Assembly: GCF_949296715.1 (NCBI RefSeq)
Contig: NZ_CASFQD010000037.1
Coordinates: forward strand, 1-40,332
Origin: an uncultured Alistipes sp.
GTDB taxonomy: Bacteria; Bacteroidota; Bacteroidia; Bacteroidales; Rikenellaceae
DNA: 40,332 nt
Reading direction: 5' to 3'
Shown: in pieces, positions 22,689-32,753 of the stretch
Layout: each line of letters starts with the position of its first letter
Numbering within the stretch: position 1 is the first letter of the stretch
Translations under genes and position numbers: made by a program
Notes under the pieces: generated by a model
The model's input: only the letters and a program-made list of their open reading frames with translations
Databases searched by the model: none
What the model was told of the DNA's origin: nothing

Positions 22689-23896
22689 CAGAAACCATGA
22701 TACCGCGTATTTACCTGCGCCGCGGCAAGGAGGAGTCGCTCCTGCGCCGTCATCCGTGGATCTTCTCCGGGGCCATCGACTACATCAAGGCCGAGGAGGA
22801 GTCCGAGATCGCCGAAGGGGCCCTCGTCGAGGTCTACACCCATGCGGGCGAGTTCATCGCCCGGGGCCACTACCAGATCGGCTCGATCGCCGTGCGCGTA
22901 CTGTCGTTCGAGCGCGAGCCGGTCGACGGCGCCTGGTGGGAGCAGCGCATCGCCGTGGCGCACGACGTGCGCCGCACGCTGGGGCTCACGCAGAACGCCG
23001 CGACGACGTGCTACCGCCTCGTGCACGGCGAGGGCGACTCGCTGCCGGGCCTCGTCGTGGACATCTACGGCACGACGGCCGTCGTCCAGTGCCACTCGGT
23101 GGGCATGTACCGCGCCCGCATGGAGATCGCCGCGGCGCTCCGCACGGTCTACGGCGAACGGCTCACGGCCATCTACGACAAGTCGTCGCAGACACTCCCC
23201 TACAAGGCCGACACGGGAGCCGTGGACGGCTACCTCTGGGGGCGGGCCGAGCAGCCGCAGCAGGTCGTGCTCGAAAACGGACAGCAGTTCCTCGTCAACT
23301 GGGAGCAGGGGCAGAAGACGGGCTTCTTCCTCGACCAGCGCGAGAACCGCGAGCTGGTAAAACGCTATGCGCAGGGACGCACCGTGCTCAACACCTTCTG
23401 CTACACGGGCGGCTTCTCGGTCTACGCCCTGGCGGGCGGCGCGAAGGAGGTCTGCTCGGTGGACTCCTCGGAGCGGGCCGTGGCCCTCGCCACGGAGAAC
23501 ATGCGCCTGAACTTCGGCGACGGGGCCCCGCACACCGAGGTGGCGGCCGACGCCGTGGAGTATCTGCGCGACATCGGCGACCGCTACGACCTGATCATCC
23601 TCGACCCGCCGGCCTTCGCCAAGCACCACAAGGTGCTCGGCAACGCCATGCAGGGTTACAAGCGCCTCAACGCCCGGGCGTTGTCGCAAATCAGGCCGGG
23701 CGGCATCCTCTTCACCTTCTCCTGCTCGCAGGCCGTGTCGAAGGAGCTCTTCCGCACGACGGTCTTCTCGGCCGCGGCGATCGCCGGGCGCAAGGTCCGC
23801 ATCCTGCACCAGCTGACGCAGCCCGCCGACCACCCGATCAACATCTACCACCCCGAAGGCGAATACCTCAAGGGACTGGTGCTCTACGTCGAGTAG
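22685..23896 (+). CDS. RlmI-like 23S rRNA cytosine methyltransferase
   Basis: A 403-residue protein with an N-terminal PUA-like domain (YLRRGKEESLLRRHPWIFSGAI) and a C-terminal class I SAM-dependent methyltransferase: motif I region VLNTFCYTGGFSVYA, acidic loop SVDSSERAV, motif IV LDPPAFAK and the catalytic-type Cys in FTFSCSQAVS. This is the RlmI family, which makes m5C1962 in E. coli 23S rRNA. The start at 22685 overlaps the exonuclease stop (ATGA), so translation is coupled. A second Met (22697) is an alternative. The longer upstream frame is antisense-like read-through of the exonuclease gene in another frame and is rejected. Confidence 0.92.
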   Translation: MTETMIPRIYLRRGKEESLLRRHPWIFSGAIDYIKAEEESEIAEGALVEVYTHAGEFIARGHYQIGSIAVRVLSFEREPVDGAWWEQRIAVAHDVRRTLGLTQNAATTCYRLVHGEGDSLPGLVVDIYGTTAVVQCHSVGMYRARMEIAAALRTVYGERLTAIYDKSSQTLPYKADTGAVDGYLWGRAEQPQQVVLENGQQFLVNWEQGQKTGFFLDQRENRELVKRYAQGRTVLNTFCYTGGFSVYALAGGAKEVCSVDSSERAVALATENMRLNFGDGAPHTEVAADAVEYLRDIGDRYDLIILDPPAFAKHHKVLGNAMQGYKRLNARALSQIRPGGILFTFSCSQAVSKELFRTTVFSAAAIAGRKVRILHQLTQPADHPINIYHPEGEYLKGLVLYVE

Positions 23897-23944
23897 GCAC
23901 CGGCCGCACACTCCGGACAGAAAAAACCAATCATACGACCAGAC

Positions 23945-24805
23945 ATGAGAAAAACCTTGCTGTTACCGCTGCTGACGCTCCTCTGCACGACCCTCTTCGC
24001 TCAGGGGCAGAGCCGCATCGAGACCTTCACCGTTCCGAGCACGATCCTCGGCACGGAAAAGACGTGTACGGTCTACCTCCCGGCGGGCTACGACGCCTCG
24101 ACGGAGCAATACCCCGTGCTCTACCTGCTGCACGGCGCCTACGGATGCCACACCGACTGGACCGAAAAGGGCGACGTACAGCGCATTGCCGACGACGCCA
24201 TCGCGCAGGGCATGGCCTGCCGGATGATTATCGTCATGCCCGACGCCTCGGGCGAGGGCGAGAACTACGCCGGGCCCCACATGGGATACTTCGACGTGCC
24301 GGGCTGGAGCTACGAACGCTTCTTCTTCGAGGAGTTCCTGCCCGCCGTCGAGCAGCACTACCGCATCCGCGGCGACCGCGCACACCGCGCCATCGCGGGT
24401 CTCTCGATGGGCGGCGGCGGATCGGCCGCCTACGCCATCAAGCACCCCGGGCTCTTCGGCTCGGCCTGCCCGTTGAGCGGCCTGCTGGACGCCTTCCCCG
24501 ACGGAAGCAACTACGAGGATGTCTTCGTGCGCTCGGTAGTGGACAACTCGCCCGTCAAGCTGCTGCGCGGGCTCTCCGACGAGCAGCTCGACGCCGTGCG
24601 CAACGTGCGCTGGTGGGTGGACTGCGGCGACGACGACTTCCTCTACTCGTGCAACATCCGCTTCTACGCCCTCATGCGCGAGCGCAACGTCCCGCTGCAA
24701 TACCGCATGCGCGACGGCGGCCACACGTGGCACTACTGGCGCACGGGTCTCGAGCCGATTCTCACCTTCATCTCGCAAGGCTTTGCGGAAGGCGAAAGAA
24801 AGTGA
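23945..24805 (+). CDS. Secreted alpha/beta-hydrolase esterase (FrmB/esterase D-like)
   Basis: A 286-residue enzyme with a signal peptide (LLLPLLTLLCTTLFAQG). It has the oxyanion segment LLHGAYG, the nucleophile elbow GLSMGG (Ser154), an acid at CGDDDF (around 229-230) and the catalytic His260 in GGHTWHYW, the order of the esterase-D/tributyrin/acetylxylan-type family. Gut Bacteroidales use such exported enzymes on acetylated or feruloylated polysaccharides. The substrate here is not defined and no glycan locus is adjacent. The gene begins 48 nt after the rlmI-like gene and probably shares its transcript. Confidence 0.87.
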   Translation: MRKTLLLPLLTLLCTTLFAQGQSRIETFTVPSTILGTEKTCTVYLPAGYDASTEQYPVLYLLHGAYGCHTDWTEKGDVQRIADDAIAQGMACRMIIVMPDASGEGENYAGPHMGYFDVPGWSYERFFFEEFLPAVEQHYRIRGDRAHRAIAGLSMGGGGSAAYAIKHPGLFGSACPLSGLLDAFPDGSNYEDVFVRSVVDNSPVKLLRGLSDEQLDAVRNVRWWVDCGDDDFLYSCNIRFYALMRERNVPLQYRMRDGGHTWHYWRTGLEPILTFISQGFAEGERK

Positions 24806-24829
24806 AAAGTGAAAGGTAAAAAGTAAGGG

Positions 24830-24904
24830 GGCAGCCGAGAGGAGACCAGCCGCGAAGGGGCCAGCCGGGATGGAGCCAGCCGGGATGGAGCCAGCCGGGC
24901 CGGT
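24830..24904 (+). repeat. 15-bp tandem repeats, about five units
   Basis: Units with consensus GCCAGCCGGGATGGA. Copies at 24860-24874 and 24875-24889 are identical. Degenerate copies precede (gaccagccgcgaagg) and follow (gccagccgggccggt). They lie directly after the esterase gene. Confidence 0.88.
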
Positions 24905-25060
24905 GCGGCCGGACTTCCGACGAACCGGACAGCCGAAAAAAAATCATCCGCTCCACCACCCATCCGACCAGCCACCCTGCCGCCACTCCGACAACCACGC
25001 CGACAACCACTCGCACTGCCCCACCGGACAAACACTCGCGCCACCCCACCGACAAACAAA

Positions 25061-25091
25061 CGGGAAGCATCCTTTTTCAGGGTGCTTCCCG
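25061..25091. terminator. Hairpin, possible terminator of the esterase gene
   Basis: Stem CGGGAAGCATCC / GGGTGCTTCCCG (one G-T pair) with a short T-containing loop. Neither side has a clean T-run, so strength and direction are uncertain. Confidence 0.45.
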
Positions 25092-25297
25092 CTGTTTATG
25101 GCATCATTACCCTGTTTTTGACAGAGCGGTCCTTACCGACGGTTCGGCAAAAGGCGCCGCACAACAACAAACACCACACGCGAAAAAGAGTTATCCCCCG
25201 GGTCGTCGGCGCCCGCAACCGACGGCAACCGTGTCCGCAACCGGCTCACCGCTGCTACGACACCACACCGCCGCCGCACAAAGCCGCCCCGCCGCAC

Positions 25298-25333
25298 AAA
25301 AAAGCCGGGGATGCATCGCGATGCATCCCCGGC
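25298..25333 (-). terminator. Terminator of yidC operon: perfect 30-bp palindrome
   Basis: GCCGGGGATGCATCG and its exact complement (25304-25333) form an uninterrupted 30-bp palindrome, followed on the minus strand by six T (25303-25298). It lies 21 nt after the yidC stop. Confidence 0.92.
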
Positions 25334-25354
25334 CGACAGTCCGCAGGACCGCCG

Positions 25355-27298
25355 TTATTTGCGGCGTGCGCGCTGCTGGGCCTCCTGCTGGCGCAGGAGC
25401 TCTTCGTAGCGCTGCTGGAACTTCGACTTCTTGCCGTTCGACTTGCGGGCCGCATTGGCCTGCATGATGGCCTGGATCTTCGTGTCGTCGACCATGCGGC
25501 GGATAATGAGCGTCTGCCCGATGGTCAGCAGGTTCGAGAGCAGGTAGTAGTAGCACAGACCGCTCGAATAGTCGTTGAACCAGAACAGCAGCATGAGCGG
25601 CATGAGGTAGAGCATCATGAACTTCATGCCCGCCATCTGGGGCTGCGACGAGGCCGTCTGCTGGTAGCTGTAATAGGAGTAGCCGAAGGTCGAGAGGGCC
25701 ATCAGCAGGGCGAACAGCGAGACGTGGTCCCCGTAGAAGGGGATCGAGAAGGGCAGGTCCAGCACGCTGTCATACGACGACAGGTCGCCGGCCCAGAGGA
25801 ACGACTGCCCGCGCAGCTCGATCGACGCCGGGAAGAAGCGGAACATCGCAATCAGAATCGGCATCTGAATCAGCATCGGGATACAGCCGCCCATGGGGTT
25901 GATGCCCGCCTTCTTGTAGAGCTCCATGGTGGCCTGCTGCCGCTTCATGGCGTCCTCCTGCTTGGGATACTTCTTGGCCAGCTCGTCGACCTGCGGCTTG
26001 ATCAGGCGCATCTTCGCCATCGAGACATAGCTCTTGTAGGTCATCGGTGAAATCACCAGACGAACCAGCACCGCCAGGATCAGGATGATGACGCCGAAGC
26101 TCGGGATGTAGTTGCGCAGGAAATCGAAGACCGGAATCACGCACCAGCGGTTGATCCAGCCGAAGATGCCCCACCCCAGCGGGATGAGCCGCTCGAGGTA
26201 GAGGTCGCCGTCCGCGGCATCCGTATCGCCCACCTTCTTGAGAATCGAGTACTTGTTCGGGCCGAAGTAGAAGGCGAAGTCATACCCCTCGGTCTGCGCC
26301 GTGTAGGGCACGGTCATGCGGGCCGAGAAATCCTTGATGTAACCCGAGCCGGGCTGCGCCGTCGTGAAGCCCACGTCGGCGTAGGAGAGGTTCTGCGGCG
26401 CGATGAAGACCGACGAGAAATAGTGCTGCTTGAAGGCCACCCAGTTGACCGACGTGGTAATCTCCTTCGAGCGCTCCTCGTCGCTCATGCTCAACTCCTC
26501 GATCGAGGACTCGCCCGGGAAGCGATAGGCCACCGTGGTGTACATGTTCTCGTTCTTGAAGCCGCGCTCGTTCTGGTAGGAGCTGTTCGACCAGTCGATG
26601 CCGATCGAGGTCTGGTTGGCCATCTCGGCGGCCATGTTCACCAGCCGCACGTCGAAATCGACCAGGTAGTCGCGCGCCGGGGCCTTCGTGTCGTAAATCA
26701 GGTACTCGTACTCGAGCGCCGCCGTCTCCGAAATCGGAAGACGCATGCGCACCGCCTTCGCACCGTCGGCCGTCGTCTCCACCGCCGAAGGGGTGAAGAC
26801 ATACTCCATCGTGTTGACCTTGACGTTGTTCAGGCCGTTCTTGACGTAGAACGACAGGTCGAAACGCGCCGTCGCGGGGTCCATCAGCGAAACGGGGATG
26901 TTGCGCTCGCCGCGCGGCGCATACTTCGTGTAGTCCTTCAGCAGGACGTCGCGGATCTGTCCGCCGCGCGTCGAGAAGGTCAACGCCATCACGTCGTTCT
27001 CGACAACGAACAGCTCCTCTTCGGCGTCGCGTGCCGCGGCGAGGTACTCGCCCAGCGCGGCAACACGGCGCTCACGCGCCGCCTCGGCCGCCTGCACCGG
27101 GTCTACGCCGCCCGCGGTCAATGCCACGGAGTCCGCAACGGGGACAACGGGGCGCGTGGCCAGGGCTACCGAATCCTGGTAAGCCTGCCAGGCGGCCATC
27201 TCTTCCTGATATTTCTTCTGTTCCTGAGTATTCAAATAGGCGAACCCGAAAAAGAGGAGCGCCACGACGGCAATGCCGATAATCGATTTTTTATCCAT
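25355..27298 (-). CDS. yidC: Membrane protein insertase YidC
   Basis: A 647-residue inner-membrane insertase. It has an N-terminal membrane anchor (IIGIAVVALLFFGFAY), a Gln/Ala-rich linker, the large periplasmic beta-domain (about 80-360), and the conserved C-terminal core with several membrane helices (FGVIILILAVLVRLVISPMTYKSYVSMAKM, then MGGCIPMLIQMPILIAMF). It ends in a very basic tail (KKSKFQQRYEELLRQQ..ARRK), which in this family contacts the ribosome. It inserts proteins with or without SecYEG. The start is 31 nt after pyrG, and it ends a transcript DUF349 protein-pyrG-yidC. Confidence 0.97.
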   Translation of the reverse strand: MDKKSIIGIAVVALLFFGFAYLNTQEQKKYQEEMAAWQAYQDSVALATRPVVPVADSVALTAGGVDPVQAAEAARERRVAALGEYLAAARDAEEELFVVENDVMALTFSTRGGQIRDVLLKDYTKYAPRGERNIPVSLMDPATARFDLSFYVKNGLNNVKVNTMEYVFTPSAVETTADGAKAVRMRLPISETAALEYEYLIYDTKAPARDYLVDFDVRLVNMAAEMANQTSIGIDWSNSSYQNERGFKNENMYTTVAYRFPGESSIEELSMSDEERSKEITTSVNWVAFKQHYFSSVFIAPQNLSYADVGFTTAQPGSGYIKDFSARMTVPYTAQTEGYDFAFYFGPNKYSILKKVGDTDAADGDLYLERLIPLGWGIFGWINRWCVIPVFDFLRNYIPSFGVIILILAVLVRLVISPMTYKSYVSMAKMRLIKPQVDELAKKYPKQEDAMKRQQATMELYKKAGINPMGGCIPMLIQMPILIAMFRFFPASIELRGQSFLWAGDLSSYDSVLDLPFSIPFYGDHVSLFALLMALSTFGYSYYSYQQTASSQPQMAGMKFMMLYLMPLMLLFWFNDYSSGLCYYYLLSNLLTIGQTLIIRRMVDDTKIQAIMQANAARKSNGKKSKFQQRYEELLRQQEAQQRARRK

Positions 27299-27329
27299 TT
27301 ACGGTTTTTGAGACTCTCTGTTTGCGTGA

Positions 27330-28967
<1,638 letters not shown>

Positions 28968-28980
28968 GATTGCCGTATGT

Positions 28981-31125
28981 TTATTTTTCGTTGTTCTCTG
29001 TCGGATTCTCCCCGGCGGCCTGCCGGTCGATGAGCTTCACCTTCTCGATCGTCGCGGCCATCTCCTCACGGGCGCGGTCGATCTTGGCACGCACGTCGGC
29101 CACGAGCGTCTCGGCGTTCTTCGACTTGGCGAAGAAGCCGATGTTGTTCTCCAGCAGGGCGATCTCCTGCTCGAGCTGCCGCACCTTGTTGTAGAGGCGC
29201 TCGCGCTCCGAGCGCAGGCGACGGTCGCCCGAGGCCTTGAGCGTCGAGACCTTCTCGCGGAAGCGGCTCATCGAACGGTCGCGCTCCGAACCGCGCAGCA
29301 CGCTGAAGAGCGCATCGACGGCCGCCTTGTAACGCTTCTGTATGGCCTCCTTCTGCCTGATGGGCACGAAGCCGATCTCGCCCCAGCGGCGCTGGAAGTC
29401 GCGGATCACCTCGTAGCCGCCGGCCCTGACGTCGGCCGCAGCCATCTCGTCGAGCAGCGCCAGCTTGCGGCGCAGGTTCTCCTCCTGCTCGCCGTCCACC
29501 GAGGCGAAATGGGCGCTCTTGCGCTCGAAGAAGCGGTCGCAGGCCGCACGAAAACGCTTCCACACGGCATCCGAATGGCGGCGCGACACGGCGCCGATCT
29601 GCTTCCAGCGCGCCTGCAGGGCGATCAGCTCGTCGGTGGTCTTCTTCCACTCCTCGCTGTTCACGAGCGACTCGGCCGCCTCGCAGATCTCGGTCTTCAG
29701 CTGCAGGTTGTGCTCCATCTCGGTCTTCACGTCGGCATAGAACTGGCGCTTGGCCTCGAAGAAGCGGTCGCACGCCGTGCGGAAGCGTTCGTAGATGCGG
29801 TTGTTATCCTTCTTGGGCGCGAAGCCGATGGTCTTCCACGTCTTCTGTATCTCGAGCAGCCGCTCGCTGGCGCGGTTCCACTCCTTGCGCGTGGTGAGCG
29901 GTTGTGCGGAGAGCTCCTCGGTCGCCACGCAGAGCTGCGTCTTGAGCTCGAGGTTGCGCACCTGCTCGGCCTTCAGTGCCTCGAAATGCTCCTGATGGGC
30001 CTTGTTGATGCGGCTCGACGCCGCCTTGAAACGCTCCCAGAGCGCCTCCTTGAACTCGTTGGCCACGGGGCCCGTCTCACGCCACTCGTCGTGGAGCTTC
30101 TGCAGCTTGTGGAACGCATCGACGACCGACGGCTCGAGCAGCAGCGCCTCGGCCTGCTCGCAGAGCGCGACCTTCTGCTCGTAGTTCTTCTTCAGGTCCA
30201 GGTCACGCAGCTCCTTGTTGATCTTGATGAAGTTGTAGAAGTTCTCCACGTGCAGGTTGTAGGTCTCCCACAGGTCCTTGACATACTGCTGCGGCACGAT
30301 GCCGGTCTCCTTCCAGCGCTGCTGCAGCTCACGGAACTTCGTGAAGGTGTTGTTGATTGTCTCGTCCGAGTTGACCAGCTCCTTGAGCTCCTCGATGATG
30401 CCGAGCTTGATTTTGTAGTTGGCCTCCTTCTCGGCCTCGAGGTTGGCGATGAAGATATCGCGGCGATGGCGGTATTCGCGGAAGAGCTCCTTGAGCTGCA
30501 CCTCCGCGCCGTCGACCGGCGGGGTGAACTCCTCCTCGGCGCCCCCTTCCTCGATGAAGCGGCGGCGTGCGGCCTCGACCTCGGCGCGGCGCAGGCGGTA
30601 GAAGGCAATCTTCAGCGCCTCGACATCGCGGCGCAGCGACTGCACGGGCTGCTCCTCGAGCATCCGGGCGAACAGCGCCACGAGCTCCTCCTTGCCCTTG
30701 CCCGCGAACTTGTCCTCCGCGGCCGTCGCAAGATCGGCCTCGGCCTCCTCTTCGGCCGTCTCCTCGCCTATCTCCAGCCCGGCGCTCCGGGCGGCCAGTT
30801 CGGCCTCCTCGTCCGAGAAATCGACCTGCGGCTCCATCACCGGCTCGTCGTCGCTCTCGACGGCCACGGCTTCCGCCTGGATGCGCGCCCTCCGGGCACG
30901 CGGAGCGGCGCCTTCGGCGGCAGGAGCCTCGGCAGGCGTCTGCGCAGGGGCATTCTCCGCGGGGGCTGTCTCCGCAGGAGCCTGCACGGATTCGGGTTCG
31001 GACGCCGGCTGCGGTGCAGCGGGTGTTTCGGGTTCAAGGGTCACGGCGGAAGTCGCCTGCACATCTTCAGCCACGGGGCTGACTTGCTCCTCGGGAGCAG
31101 GAAGTGTCGATTTTTCAGTAGCCAT
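28981..31125 (-). CDS. DUF349 repeat protein, coiled-coil-rich
   Basis: A 714-residue soluble protein. The first ~130 residues are acidic and low-complexity (Ala, Pro, Glu and Gln). The remainder consists of about six DUF349-type helical repeats with the pattern W..F..A.D.FF. Clear examples are KRFRAACDRFFERKSAHF, ERFRTACDRFFEAKRQFY, ERFKAASSRINKAHQEHF and a diverged EYRHRRDIFIANLEAEKE. A long C-terminal coiled coil (NKVRQLEQEIALLENNIGFFA) follows. DUF349 proteins are widespread in Bacteroidetes with no settled biochemical role. The start at 31125 follows the -7 at 31174-31181. The longer frame is rejected. It leads the pyrG-yidC transcript. Confidence 0.85.
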   Translation of the reverse strand: MATEKSTLPAPEEQVSPVAEDVQATSAVTLEPETPAAPQPASEPESVQAPAETAPAENAPAQTPAEAPAAEGAAPRARRARIQAEAVAVESDDEPVMEPQVDFSDEEAELAARSAGLEIGEETAEEEAEADLATAAEDKFAGKGKEELVALFARMLEEQPVQSLRRDVEALKIAFYRLRRAEVEAARRRFIEEGGAEEEFTPPVDGAEVQLKELFREYRHRRDIFIANLEAEKEANYKIKLGIIEELKELVNSDETINNTFTKFRELQQRWKETGIVPQQYVKDLWETYNLHVENFYNFIKINKELRDLDLKKNYEQKVALCEQAEALLLEPSVVDAFHKLQKLHDEWRETGPVANEFKEALWERFKAASSRINKAHQEHFEALKAEQVRNLELKTQLCVATEELSAQPLTTRKEWNRASERLLEIQKTWKTIGFAPKKDNNRIYERFRTACDRFFEAKRQFYADVKTEMEHNLQLKTEICEAAESLVNSEEWKKTTDELIALQARWKQIGAVSRRHSDAVWKRFRAACDRFFERKSAHFASVDGEQEENLRRKLALLDEMAAADVRAGGYEVIRDFQRRWGEIGFVPIRQKEAIQKRYKAAVDALFSVLRGSERDRSMSRFREKVSTLKASGDRRLRSERERLYNKVRQLEQEIALLENNIGFFAKSKNAETLVADVRAKIDRAREEMAATIEKVKLIDRQAAGENPTENNEK

Positions 31126-31173
31126 CGCAGTACTCGTTTTAGGTCCCGCGGATGCGGGAGTACATGAATCCCG

Positions 31174-31181
31174 CAAATATA
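31174..31181 (-). promoter_or_regulatory. -7 element for the DUF349-pyrG-yidC operon
   Basis: Minus-strand TATATTTG at 31181-31174. Predicted start near 31168 gives a ~43 nt leader that contains a small CCCGC hairpin. No clear TTTG at -33. Confidence 0.6.
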
Positions 31182-31301
31182 CTCATTTTTCCGGTGCCGC
31201 CGAACGATTTAGCGGGAAATTTGCTATCTTCGCGGAAGAATCGGGGAGTGCGCCGCCGCCACGGCCCGCACACCCGCCCCACCGAACCCGAAACCGAACC
31301 G

Positions 31302-32018
31302 ATGAGCCACCGCATCCTGCTGGTCGACGACGAAGTCGACATCCTCGAATTCGTGCGCTACAACCTCGTGCGCGAGGGTTACGAGGTCTTCACCGCGGAG
31401 AACGGCGCCGAGGCGCTGAAGATTGCCGCCGCGTGCCGTCCGCACCTGATTCTGCTCGACATGATGATGCCCGTGATGGACGGGGCCGAAACGTGCCGCG
31501 CAATCCGCCGCGACCCGGTGCTCAAGGATACGATGGTGGTCTTCCTCTCGGCGCTGGGCGAGGAGGAGCAGCAGCTCACGGGATTCGGCGTCGGCGCGGA
31601 CGACTACCTGACCAAGCCCATCAAGATGAAGCTGCTCGTCAGCCGCGTGCAGGCCATCCTCAAGCGCATCGACGCCGACGGCGCTGAAGCGCAGCCGGCA
31701 AAGGCGGATGCCGCAGCCCCGCAAAAACCCGGGACGCACGCCGCCGCGCAGGGAATCACAATCGACCGCGAACGCTACACGGTGGTGTGCGACGGGCGCG
31801 AGATTGTCCTGCCGCGCAAGGAGTTCGCCCTGCTGGAACTGCTGTGCTCGTCACCGGGCAAGCTCATCACGCGCGAGGAGATCTACTCGCGCATCTGGGG
31901 CAGCGACGTCGTGGTGGGCGACCGCACGATCGACGTCCACATCCGCAAGCTGCGGCAGAAGATCGGCGACCGCCGCATCGTGACGGTCAAGGGCGTAGGA
32001 TACAAATACGAGCCGTAA
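31302..32018 (+). CDS. OmpR/PhoB-family response regulator without a kinase in the window
   Basis: A 238-residue two-domain regulator. The receiver domain (1-120) has the acidic pocket DDE (9-11), the phosphoacceptor Asp53 (LLDMMMPVMDG), the conserved Ser/Thr region (FLSALG) and Lys105 (LTKPIK). After a charged linker, the winged-helix DNA-binding domain (about 150-238) ends with TIDVHIRKLRQKIGDRRIVTVKGVGYKYEP. The start at 31302 opens the receiver fold, and the longer frame (from 31152) is rejected. TATCTTCG at 31225-31232 may be a -7 with one mismatch. No histidine kinase is adjacent. Orphan regulators of this type (RprY-like) are common in Bacteroidales, but the identity is not shown. Confidence 0.92.
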   Translation: MSHRILLVDDEVDILEFVRYNLVREGYEVFTAENGAEALKIAAACRPHLILLDMMMPVMDGAETCRAIRRDPVLKDTMVVFLSALGEEEQQLTGFGVGADDYLTKPIKMKLLVSRVQAILKRIDADGAEAQPAKADAAAPQKPGTHAAAQGITIDRERYTVVCDGREIVLPRKEFALLELLCSSPGKLITREEIYSRIWGSDVVVGDRTIDVHIRKLRQKIGDRRIVTVKGVGYKYEP

Positions 32019-32328
32019 GCGGCGGGATCATTTGTATATGCGACTGCCGGCCGTGGAACCGGCACCGGGACAGGAACCGTACCGGACAGGAACCGCACCG
32101 GACAGGAACCGGCACCGGGACAGGGACCGCACCGGACAGGAGCATGCGGCATCTCCCCCGGAAGCCGCAGCAGACACCCGCTCTTACGGAAACTTCAACT
32201 GCGGAACCTCCGTCCGAAATCCGCCTGCCGCAGCCGCAGGTCACAAACTGGAAGGCAAAAGGCCCGATTCGGACAAAATATCCTCGCAAAACAACAGAAA
32301 ACATAACAGATCGCAATCATTTTTTGCG
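32019..32328. other. Spacer between response regulator and crcB
   Basis: It contains the 16-18 bp tandem array at 32055-32138. The rest has no recognisable gene. No terminator for the response regulator was seen. Confidence 0.6.
32055..32138 (+). repeat. 16-18 bp tandem repeats, five units
   Basis: GGAACCG(G)CACCGG(G)ACA units at 32055-32072 (18 bp), 32073-32088, 32089-32104 (16 bp each), 32105-32122 (18 bp) and 32123-32138 (16 bp). The 18-bp form is repeated identically at positions one and four. Confidence 0.9.
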
Positions 32329-32336
32329 TAAATTTG
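32329..32336 (+). promoter_or_regulatory. -7 element for crcB-ackA-ptb-buk
   Basis: TAAATTTG at 32329-32336. Predicted start near 32342 leaves a ~27 nt leader, with no fluoride riboswitch visible. Confidence 0.6.
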
Positions 32337-32368
32337 CATATTTCCAAAATAAATCATATATTTAACTT

Positions 32369-32740
32369 ATGATTCGTGAACTTTTGGCCGTAGGCGTGGG
32401 CGGAGCGCTCGGAAGCGTCTGCCGCTATGCACTCTCCTACGGTCTGCTGGCCGGGCAGCTGCTGTTCGGATTTCCGGCGGGGACCTTCACGGTCAACGCC
32501 GCAGGATCGCTGCTCATCGGCATTCTGCTCGAGGCGCTCGACTCGCAGACGGCGTCGTGGCTGCTCGTCGTGGGATTCTGCGGTGGCTTCACGACCTTTT
32601 CGACCTTCTCGGCCGACGTCCTGCGGTTCCTCCGGAGCGAATGCTACGGACCGGCGTTGCTTTATGTCGTCGCAAGCGTGGCGGTCTGCATCGCCTTTGC
32701 GGCGCTGGGCATGTGGATAGGAACACTATTGAAAAATTAA
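32369..32740 (+). CDS. crcB: Fluoride ion channel CrcB/Fluc
   Basis: A 123-residue four-helix membrane protein with family hallmarks: GGALGSVCRYALS at the N-terminus, NAAGSLLIG, and GGFTTFSTFS with the paired Thr-Phe-Ser motif. Fluc proteins form dual-topology dimers that export fluoride. The stop is only 13 nt before ackA, so co-transcription is likely. Fluoride with Al3+ or Mg2+ mimics phosphoryl groups in acetate kinase, so the pairing could be functional, but this is speculative. Confidence 0.95.
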   Translation: MIRELLAVGVGGALGSVCRYALSYGLLAGQLLFGFPAGTFTVNAAGSLLIGILLEALDSQTASWLLVVGFCGGFTTFSTFSADVLRFLRSECYGPALLYVVASVAVCIAFAALGMWIGTLLKN

Positions 32741-32753
32741 ACAAGATAGGACT

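Larger units (their letters stand above)
24806..25297. other. Repeat-containing spacer between converging genes
   Basis: No gene is seen. It contains the 15-bp array at 24830-24904, a C-rich region with gacaaccac repeats (~24991-25014), and a hairpin at 25061-25091. Confidence 0.65.

Noticed and set aside
24733..25070. Minus-strand open frame with a five-residue repeat (LAPSR) next to the esterase gene.
   Set aside because: It translates the 15-bp tandem repeat. There is no start signal or domain and it overlaps the esterase 3' end in antisense.
32337..32368. Possible fluoride riboswitch upstream of crcB.
   Set aside because: The leader between the predicted start and ATG is about 27 nt, too short for the aptamer, and no consensus blocks were recognised.
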